From Microbacterium schleiferi (GTDB lineage: Bacteria; Actinomycetota; Actinomycetes; Actinomycetales; Microbacteriaceae), in NCBI RefSeq assembly GCF_020781975.1, contig NZ_JAJGNI010000008.1:1-64000 (forward strand): a DNA stretch of 64,000 bases, written 5' to 3'. Positions 7,199-15,522 of this stretch are shown in pieces; the stretch's first letter is position 1, and each line of letters starts with the position of its first letter. Both the position numbers and the translations under genes were made by a program. A model generated the notes under the pieces. It was not told the origin of the DNA, made no database searches, and saw only the letters and a program-made list of their open reading frames with translations.

Positions 7199-7229
7199 GG
7201 TGGCGTCCCAGGGGTTGGTGTAGTTTCCC
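7199..7229 (+). repeat. IS256-like terminal inverted repeat, second copy
   Basis: It matches 1557-1587 (identical first 11 nt, shared AGTTTC core). It lies about 90 bp before the plus-strand IS256 N-terminal fragment, as expected for a left end. Confidence 0.55.
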
Positions 7230-7319
7230 GGCTCGAGTGTCACGTCGTTGACGTGGTGAGCCATCGTGCGATGGTCAGTGAGAACTGTCTAGGAATCTCA
7301 CGGAAGGACACAACGCACG

Positions 7320-7826
7320 ATGGCTCTTGACCAGTCTGCCCTCCTCGAGCTGCTCGGGGAACTGAAACTCACCGATGTCACGGACCGGATCCGGGTCGCG
7401 ACCGAGACGCTCTACCAGGAGCTGATCGACGCGGAAGCGGCCGCGTTCATCGGCGCCGCCCCGTATGAGCGCTCTGGCGCCCGCGTCGCGCAACGCAATG
7501 GCACCCGACCTCGACCGTTGCTGACAACGGCCGGCGAGCTTGATCTGCGGATCCCGAAGCTGCGGGTCGGGTCGTTCTTCCCGTCGCTGCTGGAACGCCG
7601 CCGCCGGGTCGACCAGGCGTTGTTCGCGGTGGTGATGGAGGCGTACGTCCACGGCGTCTCGACCCGCAAAGTCGATGATCTGGTGAAGGCGCTCGGCGCC
7701 GACACTGGCATCAGCAAGTCGGAGGTGTCGCGGATCTGCGCGAACCTCGACGAGGACGTTGCCGCGTTCCGGGGCCGGCCCCTCGCGGACACGACCTACC
7801 CGTACGTGTTCCTCGACGCGACATAC
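7320..7826 (+). pseudogene. IS256-family transposase, N-terminal fragment
   Basis: The N-terminal about 169 residues of a mutator-type transposase run from ATG 7320 (GGAAGGAC upstream) to FLDATY. Typical features are LYQELIDAEAAAFIGAAPYER, the RNGTRPR region, DLRIPKLR and SEVSRICANLDEDV, ending at the first catalytic Asp (FLDATY). At 7823-7826 the sequence switches to a different gene (the AAA ATPase tail). The reading frame continues to 8123 but encodes nothing IS256-like. It is truncated and inactive. Confidence 0.88.
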
Positions 7827-8011
7827 TCGACCCTGACGACTTCACCGACGCGCAAGCCATCGCCGCGATCGAACGCATCACCCGAGGCAACTTTCGCCTC
7901 CTCGAACGGCTCTTCCCTCAGATCAACCGGGTACTCAAGATCAACCAGCTCGACACCATCACCGACGACGTCATCGAAGCCGCCGCCAGCATCCTCGTCA
8001 TCGGCAATTAG
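7823..8011 (+). pseudogene. IstB/TniB-like AAA ATPase, C-terminal fragment
   Basis: Sixty-two codons without a start, including DPDDFTDAQAIAAIERITR and NFRLLERLFPQINRVLKIN, end at TAG 8009-8011. This resembles the C-terminal tail of AAA ATPases that partner DDE transposases (IstB, TniB or ExeA-like). It is in a different frame from the IS256 fragment ahead of it. About 45 bp after the stop the sequence joins an unrelated permease gene, so this may be the end of another insertion element. Confidence 0.65.
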
Positions 8012-8058
8012 CGACACAAAGCGATCACAGAACACCGCCAAAGAGCGGCAAACTCCAC

Positions 8059-8193
8059 AGGGGAGAGGACGAAAAACACCAGTCGTCCCAGAACCGGGCC
8101 GGCTTGCGGGCCGAGGAGGTTGATCCGGCCGATCACGTATCCGACGGCGATCGCGAGGCCGATAACCGCGAACCCGGTGGCGGCGTTCAGCAC
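8059..8193 (-). pseudogene. AEC (auxin efflux carrier) family permease, N-terminal fragment
   Basis: From a possible GTG at 8193 the minus strand encodes a first membrane helix, ATGFAVIGLAIAVGYVIGR, then a second, GRLVFFVLSP, as at the N-terminus of AEC permeases. Homology stops at 8059, where mobile-element sequence begins. Only about 45 of roughly 300 residues remain. The assignment rests on this short stretch. Confidence 0.55.
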
Positions 8194-8261
8194 GAAAGGT
8201 CCGGAGCTCGCATCGTTCCACGCTACCGCCGCCGTTCGCGAGCACCAGTCACGCGGCCGCG

Positions 8262-8903
8262 TCAGGACTGACCGGAACGAAAGATCTGCACGCTCGTGGC
8301 GCGGCCGCGTTCGCTGAGGATGAGCGCGAGGACACCGAGTCCGATTGTGCTCGCAAGGCTCGTGAGCGCCCCGAGGAGAGCCGCGACGTCGGCCAGCGCC
8401 TGCTGCGGGAGTGCGAGGGTCGCGAACATGGCCTGGGTGATGACGCCCACAAGGACGCTCAGACCGAGCACCCAGAGTGGCGCCCACCGCCACGGAGACG
8501 GAACGATGCGGGTCCGCGCGATCTGGACGGTTGCGATGATGCCGGCGGCGAGCGGCATCAGCAGATGGAGGTAGCCGAAGACGACGTACGTCGGCGGAAC
8601 CGAATCTGGAGTAGCGAAGCCGCCGCTCGGCGTCAGCGCGTCGAAGACGATGCGGGCGGCGACCTGCCACCAGGCGAGGATCAGGATCGCGACGAGGCCC
8701 AACGGCCTGCGCGCTACGACGCTTTCGTATCGCGTGCGTCCCACTGCGAACACTGTCACGCCAACGCTCCACGTGAGTTCGGCGATCACAGCAAGCGCGG
8801 GAGTCAGTGAGGAACCCAGCGCGATCTCGCGCATCATGACAAGCACTCCGGAGAGGATGAGCGCGCTGCCACCGATTGTCCACGTCAGGTTTCGTCGCCG
8901 CAT
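8262..8903 (-). CDS. Hypothetical multi-pass membrane protein
   Basis: The 213-aa protein has about six hydrophobic segments: residues about 7-25, 32-50, 65-82, 98-120, 135-155 and 165-190. I see no catalytic motif and do not recognise the family. The start at ATG 8903 is chosen because the upstream extension is Arg-rich and unlike a membrane protein N-terminus. It points toward the transposon remnants and stands alone, with the CDF gene ending 168 bp upstream. Confidence 0.65.
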   Translation of the reverse strand: MRRRNLTWTIGGSALILSGVLVMMREIALGSSLTPALAVIAELTWSVGVTVFAVGRTRYESVVARRPLGLVAILILAWWQVAARIVFDALTPSGGFATPDSVPPTYVVFGYLHLLMPLAAGIIATVQIARTRIVPSPWRWAPLWVLGLSVLVGVITQAMFATLALPQQALADVAALLGALTSLASTIGLGVLALILSERGRATSVQIFRSGQS

Positions 8904-9071
8904 CCGTCGATGCCTAACCAGACGGCGTTCACGACGACGGACGGCCCCGTACAGTCGATCCCGAGAGCAGTATCCGATAATGCACATTATGTCAGCTCGG
9001 AGAGAACCGCGTGCTCCTGTCGCAGCCGGACATCCGATACCCGCTCCCCGACGGTGAGAAACCGCCGCGGC

Positions 9072-9734
9072 TCAGGCGTGCTCGTGCTCTGAATCCGAAT
9101 CCATGAGCATGCCCACCGAGGTTGCACAGGAATCGCCTCGCCAGGCCTCGACTCCCTCTCGCACGGCGAACGCTGCGATCACCAGTCCGGCTATCGCGTC
9201 AGCCCACCACCAGCCCAGTGTGCTGTTCAGGATGAGCCCGCCCAAAACCGCAGCCGACACATACGTACAGATGAGCGTCTGCTTGGAATCGGCTACCGCC
9301 GTCGCGGAGCCGAGCTCGCGACCGGCTCGCCGTTCGAACAGTGAGAGGAACGGCATGATGATGACGCTCAACGCGGTAATCGCAATACCCAGCGGACTGT
9401 CGTTTGGCTCGGCGCGCACAATGAGTGCGAGCGTCGACGTGGTGATGACGTAGGCAGCCAGCGCGAAGAACGCCACGGCGATGACTCGCAGCGTTCCGGC
9501 CTCCCACCGCTCCGGATCGCGGCGGGTGAATTGCCACGCGACCGCTGCTGCGGACAGGACTTCGATGATCGAGTCCAACCCGAACGCGATGAGCGCGCCG
9601 GATGACGCGTCGTGGCCTGCGGCGATCGCTACGGTCGCTTCGATCGCGTTGTAACCGATGGTGGCTGCCACGATCCAGCGCACGCGTCGATGAAGTGTGT
9701 CGCGCCGCTGCTCTGAGAGAGACGCGATCGTCAT
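9072..9734 (-). CDS. CDF-type cation transporter (short form)
   Basis: This is a probable divalent metal exporter of the inner membrane, 220 aa. It has about six membrane helices. Metal-site-like motifs are GLDSIIEVLSA in an early helix and WWADAIAGL in a late one, as in the cation diffusion facilitator family. The C-terminal cytoplasmic domain of full-size members is missing and the tail is acidic and His-rich (DSDSEHEHA). The start at 9734 overlaps the stop of the upstream ArsR-type regulator by ATGA, so the pair is co-translated. That pairing suggests export of the metal sensed by the regulator. Confidence 0.85.
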   Translation of the reverse strand: MTIASLSEQRRDTLHRRVRWIVAATIGYNAIEATVAIAAGHDASSGALIAFGLDSIIEVLSAAAVAWQFTRRDPERWEAGTLRVIAVAFFALAAYVITTSTLALIVRAEPNDSPLGIAITALSVIIMPFLSLFERRAGRELGSATAVADSKQTLICTYVSAAVLGGLILNSTLGWWWADAIAGLVIAAFAVREGVEAWRGDSCATSVGMLMDSDSEHEHA

Positions 9735-10063
9735 GCGCAGGTGCACCCCGCCCCTGTGCAGCAGTCAGGCTCGACGGCCAGGGTGACGTGCAGAAGCTCC
9801 CCCAACGCCGAGGTGAGGTGCTCTTCTGTCAGGCGGTATGACGCTCGCCGACCCTCGGAAACCGCCTCTACGAGTCCGCAGCCGCGCAGACATGCGAGCT
9901 GATTCGACATCACCTGTCGCGACACACCGAGCGTCACAGCGAGGTCTGACGGATAGGCCGGGCCGTTCCGCAGCGCCAGGAGGACGCCCGCGCGCGTCGA
10001 GTCCGCCAGCGCGTGGCCGAGGCGTGACAACGCCGCGGTGTGCGTTCGAGTTGCAGTCAGCAC
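9731..10063 (-). CDS. ArsR-family metal sensor, CmtR-like
   Basis: This is a winged-helix repressor, about 110 aa. It resembles mycobacterial CmtR, a Cd(II)/Pb(II) sensor: LARLGRALAD-like start (LSRLGHALADSTR), recognition region SRQVMSNQLACLRGCGLV with the two sensing Cys of CmtR, and a Cys-rich tail (DCCTGAGCTCA) that could give the third thiolate. I chose GTG 10063 because TACTAT (10070-10075) sits 7 nt upstream, which would make the mRNA leaderless. An alternative start upstream exists, but it would place the operator inside the gene. It is co-translated with the CDF transporter. Confidence 0.85.
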   Translation of the reverse strand: MLTATRTHTAALSRLGHALADSTRAGVLLALRNGPAYPSDLAVTLGVSRQVMSNQLACLRGCGLVEAVSEGRRASYRLTEEHLTSALGELLHVTLAVEPDCCTGAGCTCA

Positions 10064-10069
10064 TCCGAA

Positions 10070-10091
10070 ATAGTACACGACTACGTGAACT
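10070..10091 (-). promoter_or_regulatory. -10 box and operator palindrome of the CmtR-like/CDF operon
   Basis: An imperfect palindrome at 10072-10091 has arms AGT-n-CACG and CGTG-n-ACT around a 4-nt centre. TACTAT on the minus strand (10070-10075) overlaps its edge. Repressor bound here would block RNA polymerase, the usual autoregulation by ArsR proteins. Confidence 0.5.
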
Positions 10092-10179
10092 AATCTCACA
10101 CACAACCGGCTCGCTCGTGTTCGTGATCGCGGGACTGCGAGGTTGGCCTCGTTCTATCGGGTGTGGTGTATGACGCGGA

Positions 10180-11312
10180 GGGGCGTGTCAGACACCGACC
10201 GTCGAGACGCCCATCCCGGCCCAGATTTCGCTCCCGTCAACCGGCGCCTCGGCACTGAGCGTGTCGGGAGCGGATATCTACCTCGGCGACGGCGCGAGCG
10301 GAATCTGGCAGACCAGCGGTGCCCAGGACCCGCAGGTCATGGCCAGCATCAGCAAGATCATCACCGCCCTCGTCGTGCTCGAAAAGTACCCGCTGGCCGA
10401 CGCGTCCGATCCCGGACCGACCATCACGTTCTCGAAGGCCGACCACGACCTCTACGACCAGTACTACGTGCGCGGCGCGACGATCGCGGCGATGCCGACA
10501 GGGACCAGGATGTCGCTGCATGACGCCCTGGCCACGATGCTCATTCCGTCAGCGAGCAACTACGCCGAGGCCATCAGTAGGTGGGCCTTCGGCTCGATAT
10601 CCGGGTTCCGCGCGGCGGCGCGCGATTGGCTCCAGGCGCATGGTCTGGCTGGCACGACGGTCGTCGAGCCGACGGGCCTGGACTCTCAGAACGTCAGCAC
10701 GCCGACCGATCTGGTCGCTATCGCAAAGCTTGCAGTAGCGAACCCCACGATCGCTGCGATCGTGGGAACACCGTCGGTCACGATCCCCGGGCCGGGGTCC
10801 CTGCAGAACACGAACGCCTTGCTGGGCGTAGACGGCGTCACGGGGATGAAGACCGGAAACCTCGGGTACGGCACCTACGCATTCCTGTTCACAGCCAGTA
10901 TGGACATCGAAGGCATGCACCTCGATGTCACAGGCGCAATCCAGGGTGGTGCGACACGGGAGTCTGTCAACGCGGATGTGCTCCGCATGATCGACAGCAT
11001 CCGTCGCGGCTTCCACGATGTTCCGGTCGCACTCGCGGGTGACCACATCGGCACGGTCACGGCACCGTGGGGTGGAACCACCGAGGTCGTGATCTCGCGC
11101 GACGTCGATTCTTCACCTGGTCCGACACACCGATTTCCGTGGAGGTCACCATGGCTGACCCGACGGAGTTCGCGACGGGCGACGTCGTGGGTCAGATCGC
11201 CTGGACCGCCGGTCCTCACACGGAGCGCGCTGACCTCATCGTGACCGAGTCAATTGACCCTCCCGCTGATTGGTGGCGACTGACGCACCCTGCGGAGCTG
11301 ATCGGGCGCTAA
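10180..11312 (+). pseudogene. D-alanyl-D-alanine carboxypeptidase, truncated and frameshifted
   Basis: This is a PBP5/DacA-type serine peptidase domain that trims cell-wall stem peptides. All three active motifs are visible: SISK (SxxK), SASN (SxN) and MKTG (KTG). The N-terminus is missing: an in-frame TGA at 10171 and no signal peptide or convincing start follow (GTG 10261 is only a weak candidate). Near 11108-11110 one T appears lost from GAT-TTC-TTC. The correct C-terminal frame (FTWSDTPISVEV to ELIGR) then continues to TAA at 11310-11312, while the uncorrected frame ends at 11244. Two lesions make this a probable pseudogene, unless the second is a sequencing error. Confidence 0.75.
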
Positions 11313-11345
11313 CCCTCTAGGAGCCTGTCGCGCAGCTCCCCAGGA

Positions 11346-11609
11346 TCAGAGGCCCGCGCCGTCGTCGGTCGTGCTCGTGCTGCGGCGATCCACGCGCTCC
11401 TGCGTTGCGGGATCGACGCTCGACCGAGTCACAGTTTCGGTCTGGCGCCGCCGCGCCAACAGAATGATCCCGAACAGGAACACGAGAACACCGGCGCCCA
11501 TCAGGATGTAGCCGACGAGGTCAAGGTTGATCCACTCGACCTCGACGTTCACGGCGAAAGCCAAGATCGCGCCGATCACGAACAGCACGATGCCGGTACC
11601 AATACTCAT
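11346..11609 (-). CDS. DUF6458 family small membrane protein
   Basis: The 87-aa protein has two membrane helices (residues about 4-22 and 33-52) and a charged, Thr/Ser-rich cytoplasmic tail after RRRQTE. The MSIGTGIVLFVIGAILAFAV start is characteristic of this actinobacterial family of unknown function. GGGACGCTCC precedes the start. It appears to be a single-gene unit. Confidence 0.8.
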   Translation of the reverse strand: MSIGTGIVLFVIGAILAFAVNVEVEWINLDLVGYILMGAGVLVFLFGIILLARRRQTETVTRSSVDPATQERVDRRSTSTTDDGAGL

Positions 11610-11684
11610 GGAGCGTCCCTTTCGTCAGTGCGGCAGAAGCCACACCCAACACCTTGGTGGACGCACCGCACGGTCGAAAGCGCC

Positions 11685-11722
11685 TTGACACTAGATTCCG
11701 GATGTGGCATATGGCCGCATCC
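11685..11722 (+). promoter_or_regulatory. Orphan TTGACA promoter-like site with inverted repeat
   Basis: TTGACA at 11685-11690 is followed after 17 nt by CATATG at 11708-11713. The second hexamer lies inside an imperfect inverted repeat (11700-11722: GGATG...CATCC). Only a minus-strand gene follows, so a plus-strand transcript would be antisense to it. Promoter activity is unproven. Confidence 0.3.
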
Positions 11723-11730
11723 GGGCGGAG

Positions 11731-11898
11731 TCACATGAACCAGCCGCTGTTGCGCACGGTTCTGTCTTGGAACTGATGCTGAGCCGCGGCACGCGCTCGC
11801 CCAACAGCTTCCTGCGCTTCGCGACCCTCTTTCGCCTCGGAGAACGAGACGGGCTTACGGACAAAGAGGCGAGTCAGCCGGTTCCAGAACGTCATCAT
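11731..11898 (-). CDS. Hypothetical small basic protein
   Basis: This predicted protein of about 55 aa starts MMTFWNRLTRLFVRKP and is Ala/Arg/Gln-rich. AGGGGGTGG lies just before ATG 11898, the main reason to accept the gene. I recognise no domain. Its 5' end is about 30 bp from the stop of the SGNH hydrolase gene, on the same strand. Confidence 0.5.
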   Translation of the reverse strand: MMTFWNRLTRLFVRKPVSFSEAKEGREAQEAVGRARAAAQHQFQDRTVRNSGWFM

Positions 11899-11930
11899 CG
11901 CCACCCCCTTGTGCCCCACGATAGACCAGC

Positions 11931-12695
11931 TCACGCCGCTTCGGGCTCGATCGTCACCCAATCCCCGAACTTCGGTACCCGGCCATCACCCGATGACGTG
12001 CCCGTCAGCCGTCGACGAACCCACGGACCAACGTGCGCGCGATAGTACGCCAATCCTCGAACGGCGTCGGCAGTGGACTGCGCGGGCATCGACCACCACT
12101 CCCCTGGTGCTGGATGACCCAGGGCACCGAGGAGGCGTGCAGCCACCCGGTGATGCCCGCGAGAGTTCATATGGAGGCGGTCCGCAGACCAGAACGATGG
12201 ATGCGACAACTCGCGATCCGGCCAGTTGAGGGCACGGACGACATCCGGACGGTCGGCGATTCGTGCCACGACTGCTCGGGAGAGGTCGTCCCCACGGCGT
12301 TGGATGAGCGAGCGGAAGGGCAGCTGAGCCGACGGGTTGGCGCCCGAGAGCAAAACCAGGCGAACCCCTTCCTCATCACACCGGCGCAGCACGGTGCTGA
12401 AAGCATCCGCGATGCTCGCGATCGTCGTGCGGGGCCGCAGCATGTCGTTGCCGCCGCCGTTGAACGAGAGGTGCGTCGGTCGAAGAGCCAGCGCCGGCTC
12501 CAGTTGCTCTTCGACGATCGGCCACGCAAGCTTGCCGCGGATAGCAAGGTTCGCGTACGAAATCGGAGCGCCGAGCGCGTTCGCCCAGCCGAGAGCGGTG
12601 AGGTCCGCCCATCCGCGCACAGTGCCATCAGGCAGCTCGTCGCCGACGCCTTCGGAAAAGGAGTCACCGATGGCGACATAGCGGATCTCGTGCAC
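11931..12695 (-). CDS. SGNH/GDSL-family hydrolase
   Basis: This is a serine esterase or lipase-like enzyme of the SGNH fold, 254 aa. Block I is GDSFSEG (residues 10-16, Ser12 nucleophile), block III is GGND (81-84), and block V is DRLHMNSRGH with Asp172 and His175. The order and spacing match the family. No signal peptide is visible, so it is probably cytosolic. The substrate is unknown. It lies four bases downstream of the LLM oxidoreductase gene on the same strand, so the two may be co-transcribed. Confidence 0.88.
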   Translation of the reverse strand: MHEIRYVAIGDSFSEGVGDELPDGTVRGWADLTALGWANALGAPISYANLAIRGKLAWPIVEEQLEPALALRPTHLSFNGGGNDMLRPRTTIASIADAFSTVLRRCDEEGVRLVLLSGANPSAQLPFRSLIQRRGDDLSRAVVARIADRPDVVRALNWPDRELSHPSFWSADRLHMNSRGHHRVAARLLGALGHPAPGEWWSMPAQSTADAVRGLAYYRAHVGPWVRRRLTGTSSGDGRVPKFGDWVTIEPEAA

Positions 12696-12699
12696 TCCC

Positions 12700-13761
12700 C
12701 TAGCCTACGGTCGCCTCTTGCTGCCGGTCTGCGGCCTCCGCGATCATCTCGCGCGCCATCGGGATGACCTTCGTGCCGTACAGCTCGATCGAGCGCATCA
12801 GCTTGTCGTGCCCGAGTGTGCCGTTCGAGTACTTCAGATCGAACCGGTCAATGCCGAGCGCCAAGACAGTGTCGGCGATCTTGCGTGCCACCCGATCGGG
12901 AGATCCGGAATAGACCGCTCCCCCGGCTCCGACATCGTGCTGGAAGCGCATGCGGCTATAGGGCGGCCACCCACGTTCGGCTCCGATGCGGTTATTCATC
13001 GCTTCGAACGCGGGGTAGGCCTGTTCCCACGCCTGCTCATCGGTATCGGCGATATGACCCGGCGAGTGGACACCGACGGGCCTGCGATCGTGCCCAAAGG
13101 AGGCCAGCGACCGGTGGAAGAGCTCGACGTAGGGTGCGAAGCGCTCAGCCGGCCCGCCGATGATCGCGAGCATGAGGCCGAAGCCGTACCGCGCTGTCCG
13201 GACGACGGACTCCGGTGATCCGCCGACACCAACCCAGGTCGTGAGGCCGGAGCCCTCGGTCTTCGGGTAGACATCCGCGTTCGTAAGCGCGGCGCGGGTC
13301 GTGCCCGACCACGTGACCGGGCGCTCCTGGCGCAAGAGAGAAAACAGTTCGAGCTTCTCCTCGAAGAGGGCCTCATAATCCTTCAGGTCGTACCCGAACA
13401 GGGGGAAAGACTCGATGAAGGAGCCCCGGCCCACTAACACCTCGGCACGCCCGTTCGAGATGGCATCCAGGGTCGCGAACCGCTCGTAGACCCGCACCGG
13501 ATCGTCTGAAGACAGAACGGTGACGGCAGTGCCGAGATGGATGTCGCGGGTTCGGCCAGCGATGGCCGCGAGCACGATCTCGGGGCTCGACACTGCAAAA
13601 TCGGGGCGGTGGTGCTCCCCCACCCCGATGAACGAGATGCCGAGCTCGTCGGCGAGGACAGCCTGGTCGACGAGATTTCGCAGCGTCTGTGCATCCGAAA
13701 GGGGTGCTCCACTCTCATCGACAGTGACATCACCGAAGGTATCGAGACCGAACTGAATCAT
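12700..13761 (-). CDS. LLM-class flavin-dependent oxidoreductase
   Basis: This luciferase-like monooxygenase or reductase uses FMN or F420, 353 aa. Family signs are the N-terminal FGLDTFGDV strand, GVGEHHRPDFAVSSPEIVLA (residues about 50-70), RVYERFATLDAISNGRAEV, and GSPESVVRTARYGFGLMLA. ATG 13761 begins MIQFGLDTF, the usual start of the barrel. The preceding in-frame ATG adds only nine residues. The substrate cannot be deduced. Confidence 0.9.
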   Translation of the reverse strand: MIQFGLDTFGDVTVDESGAPLSDAQTLRNLVDQAVLADELGISFIGVGEHHRPDFAVSSPEIVLAAIAGRTRDIHLGTAVTVLSSDDPVRVYERFATLDAISNGRAEVLVGRGSFIESFPLFGYDLKDYEALFEEKLELFSLLRQERPVTWSGTTRAALTNADVYPKTEGSGLTTWVGVGGSPESVVRTARYGFGLMLAIIGGPAERFAPYVELFHRSLASFGHDRRPVGVHSPGHIADTDEQAWEQAYPAFEAMNNRIGAERGWPPYSRMRFQHDVGAGGAVYSGSPDRVARKIADTVLALGIDRFDLKYSNGTLGHDKLMRSIELYGTKVIPMAREMIAEAADRQQEATVG

Positions 13762-13821
13762 GACGGCATCCTTTCCATGCACTTGCATAGAACCATACGA
13801 TTCCGGTCCCTATTCCGATCC

Positions 13822-15495
13822 TCAGGTCAGCAACGCCGCACGCAGCGTATCGAGCCCGACGCCACCGATGTCGAGCGCGCGCTTGTGGAAGGCCTTGATG
13901 TCGAAAGCATCACCCTGCTGCTCGGCAACCGTGTCGCGCAGTTGCTCCCAGATTCGCTGGCCGACCTTGTAGGACGGTGCTTGGCCCGGCCAGCCCAGGT
14001 AGCGGTTCACCTCGAACTGAATGAACTCATCCGACATGTTCACGTTGCGGCGCATGAAGGCGAGAGCGTAGTCGTGGTCCCACACGCCGTCGCCGTCCAA
14101 GCGGGGCTTGCCGAGGTGCACACCGATGTCCAACACGACGCGCGCCGCGCGCATCCGCTGGCCATCGAGCATGCCGAGCCGGTCGGCGGGGTCATCGAGG
14201 TAGCCGAGCTGCTCCATGAGTCTCTCGGCGTAGAGCGCCCAGCCCTCCGCGTGGCCCGAGGTGCCGGCCAGCAGACGCCGCCACGAGTTGAGCTGTGCCC
14301 GGTTGTAGACGGCCTGCGCGATCTGCAGGTGGTGACCGGGAACGCCCTCGTGGTAAACGGTCGTCAGCTCCCGCCACGTGTCGAAGTCCTCGACACCCTC
14401 GGGCACTGACCACCACATGCGCCCGGGGCGTGAGAAGTCGTCGGTCGGCCCGGTGTAATAGATCCCGCCCTCCTTAGTGGGCGCAATCATGCACTCGAGC
14501 GTGCGGATCGGCTCGGGAATGTCGAAGTGCGTCTCCCCGAGCTCCGCCACGGCATGATCGCTCGTCTGCTGCATCCATCTCTGCAGCGCCTCGGTACCGT
14601 GAAGCTTTCGCGAGGCATCCTTCTCGAGGAAGGCGACAGCCTCCTCGACGCTCGCGCCGGAAAGGATCTCGCCGGCGATCTCTTCTTGCTCAGCCACCAT
14701 GCGGGCGAGCTCTTCGATACCCCACTCGTAGGTCTCGTCGAGGTCGATGGCAGCGCCGAGGAAGCGTCGAGAGTGCAGCGCGTAGAGGTCGCGGCCAACG
14801 CCATCCTGTTCGGGAGCGACGGGGCCGACCTCGCCGGCAAGCACGTCGGCGAGCTCCTCGTACGCCACGCGGGCAGCACCGGCTGCGTCGGACAATTCGC
14901 GCGCGAGGGATGCCGGAAGCTGCCCGTCGGAGGGCGCTGCCTCAGCGGCGAACTCCGCGAAGAAGCCACGGTCACTCGTGTACCGACCGATCTGCGTCAC
15001 GACCTCGCGCACCTGCCGCTGTGCAGGGACAACCCCTGCCGACACGCCGGCGCGGAGCGTTTCGATGTAGCCGCGCACCGCTTCGGGGACCGCCCCCAGG
15101 CGCGTCGCGATGACCGACCATTCGTCGGCGGTGTCGGTGGGCATGAGATCGAAGACCGCGCGGATGTCCTGCGGCGGCGAGGCGATCACGTTCAGGTCGC
15201 GAAGATGCCACTGGGCGTCGTGGAGCTCAAGGTCGAGTTCCAGCTCGCGGGTGAGGTCTGCTTTCGTGACTCTGTCGATGTCGTCAACAGGCTCTTCGGC
15301 GCGAAGCGCGGCAAGGGTCTTGCGGGCTTCGACGGCGAGTGCGTCAGCGCCGGCGGGCGAGTAGTCGCCGTAGCGTGCATTGTGCTCAGAGCGACCGATG
15401 TAGGTGGCGAGAGTGGGGACACGCTCCGCGAGCGTGTCGACCCACGCATCTGCGATCGCGTCGATGGGCGTGGCAGATCGAGGAGCTTCAGTCAT
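13822..15495 (-). CDS. DUF885 family protein, probable metallopeptidase-like
   Basis: This is a 557-aa member of DUF885, proteins with a zinc-peptidase-like motif. The motif YHEGVPGHHLQ is present near residue 380, and the C-terminal GWALYAERLMEQLGYLDDP and SYKVGQRIW blocks are typical. No signal peptide is visible, so it is probably cytosolic. The physiological substrate is not known. It ends in GLDTLRAALLT and is followed within 61 bp by the LLM oxidoreductase gene. polA ends 28 bp upstream on the same strand. Confidence 0.88.
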   Translation of the reverse strand: MTEAPRSATPIDAIADAWVDTLAERVPTLATYIGRSEHNARYGDYSPAGADALAVEARKTLAALRAEEPVDDIDRVTKADLTRELELDLELHDAQWHLRDLNVIASPPQDIRAVFDLMPTDTADEWSVIATRLGAVPEAVRGYIETLRAGVSAGVVPAQRQVREVVTQIGRYTSDRGFFAEFAAEAAPSDGQLPASLARELSDAAGAARVAYEELADVLAGEVGPVAPEQDGVGRDLYALHSRRFLGAAIDLDETYEWGIEELARMVAEQEEIAGEILSGASVEEAVAFLEKDASRKLHGTEALQRWMQQTSDHAVAELGETHFDIPEPIRTLECMIAPTKEGGIYYTGPTDDFSRPGRMWWSVPEGVEDFDTWRELTTVYHEGVPGHHLQIAQAVYNRAQLNSWRRLLAGTSGHAEGWALYAERLMEQLGYLDDPADRLGMLDGQRMRAARVVLDIGVHLGKPRLDGDGVWDHDYALAFMRRNVNMSDEFIQFEVNRYLGWPGQAPSYKVGQRIWEQLRDTVAEQQGDAFDIKAFHKRALDIGGVGLDTLRAALLT

Positions 15496-15522
15496 GCGTT
15501 CGAGCCTAGCCAGAACAGGCGG

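Noticed and set aside
7241-7274. Two small palindromes (CACGTC-GTT-GACGTG and CCATCG-TG-CGATGG) as an operator
   Set aside because: They lie in the leader of an IS256 fragment, where hairpins are common, and no regulator gene is nearby.
8008-8883. 291-codon minus-strand frame
   Set aside because: Its upper part is a shadow of the membrane protein at 8262-8903. Only the last about 45 residues look real, as the AEC fragment.
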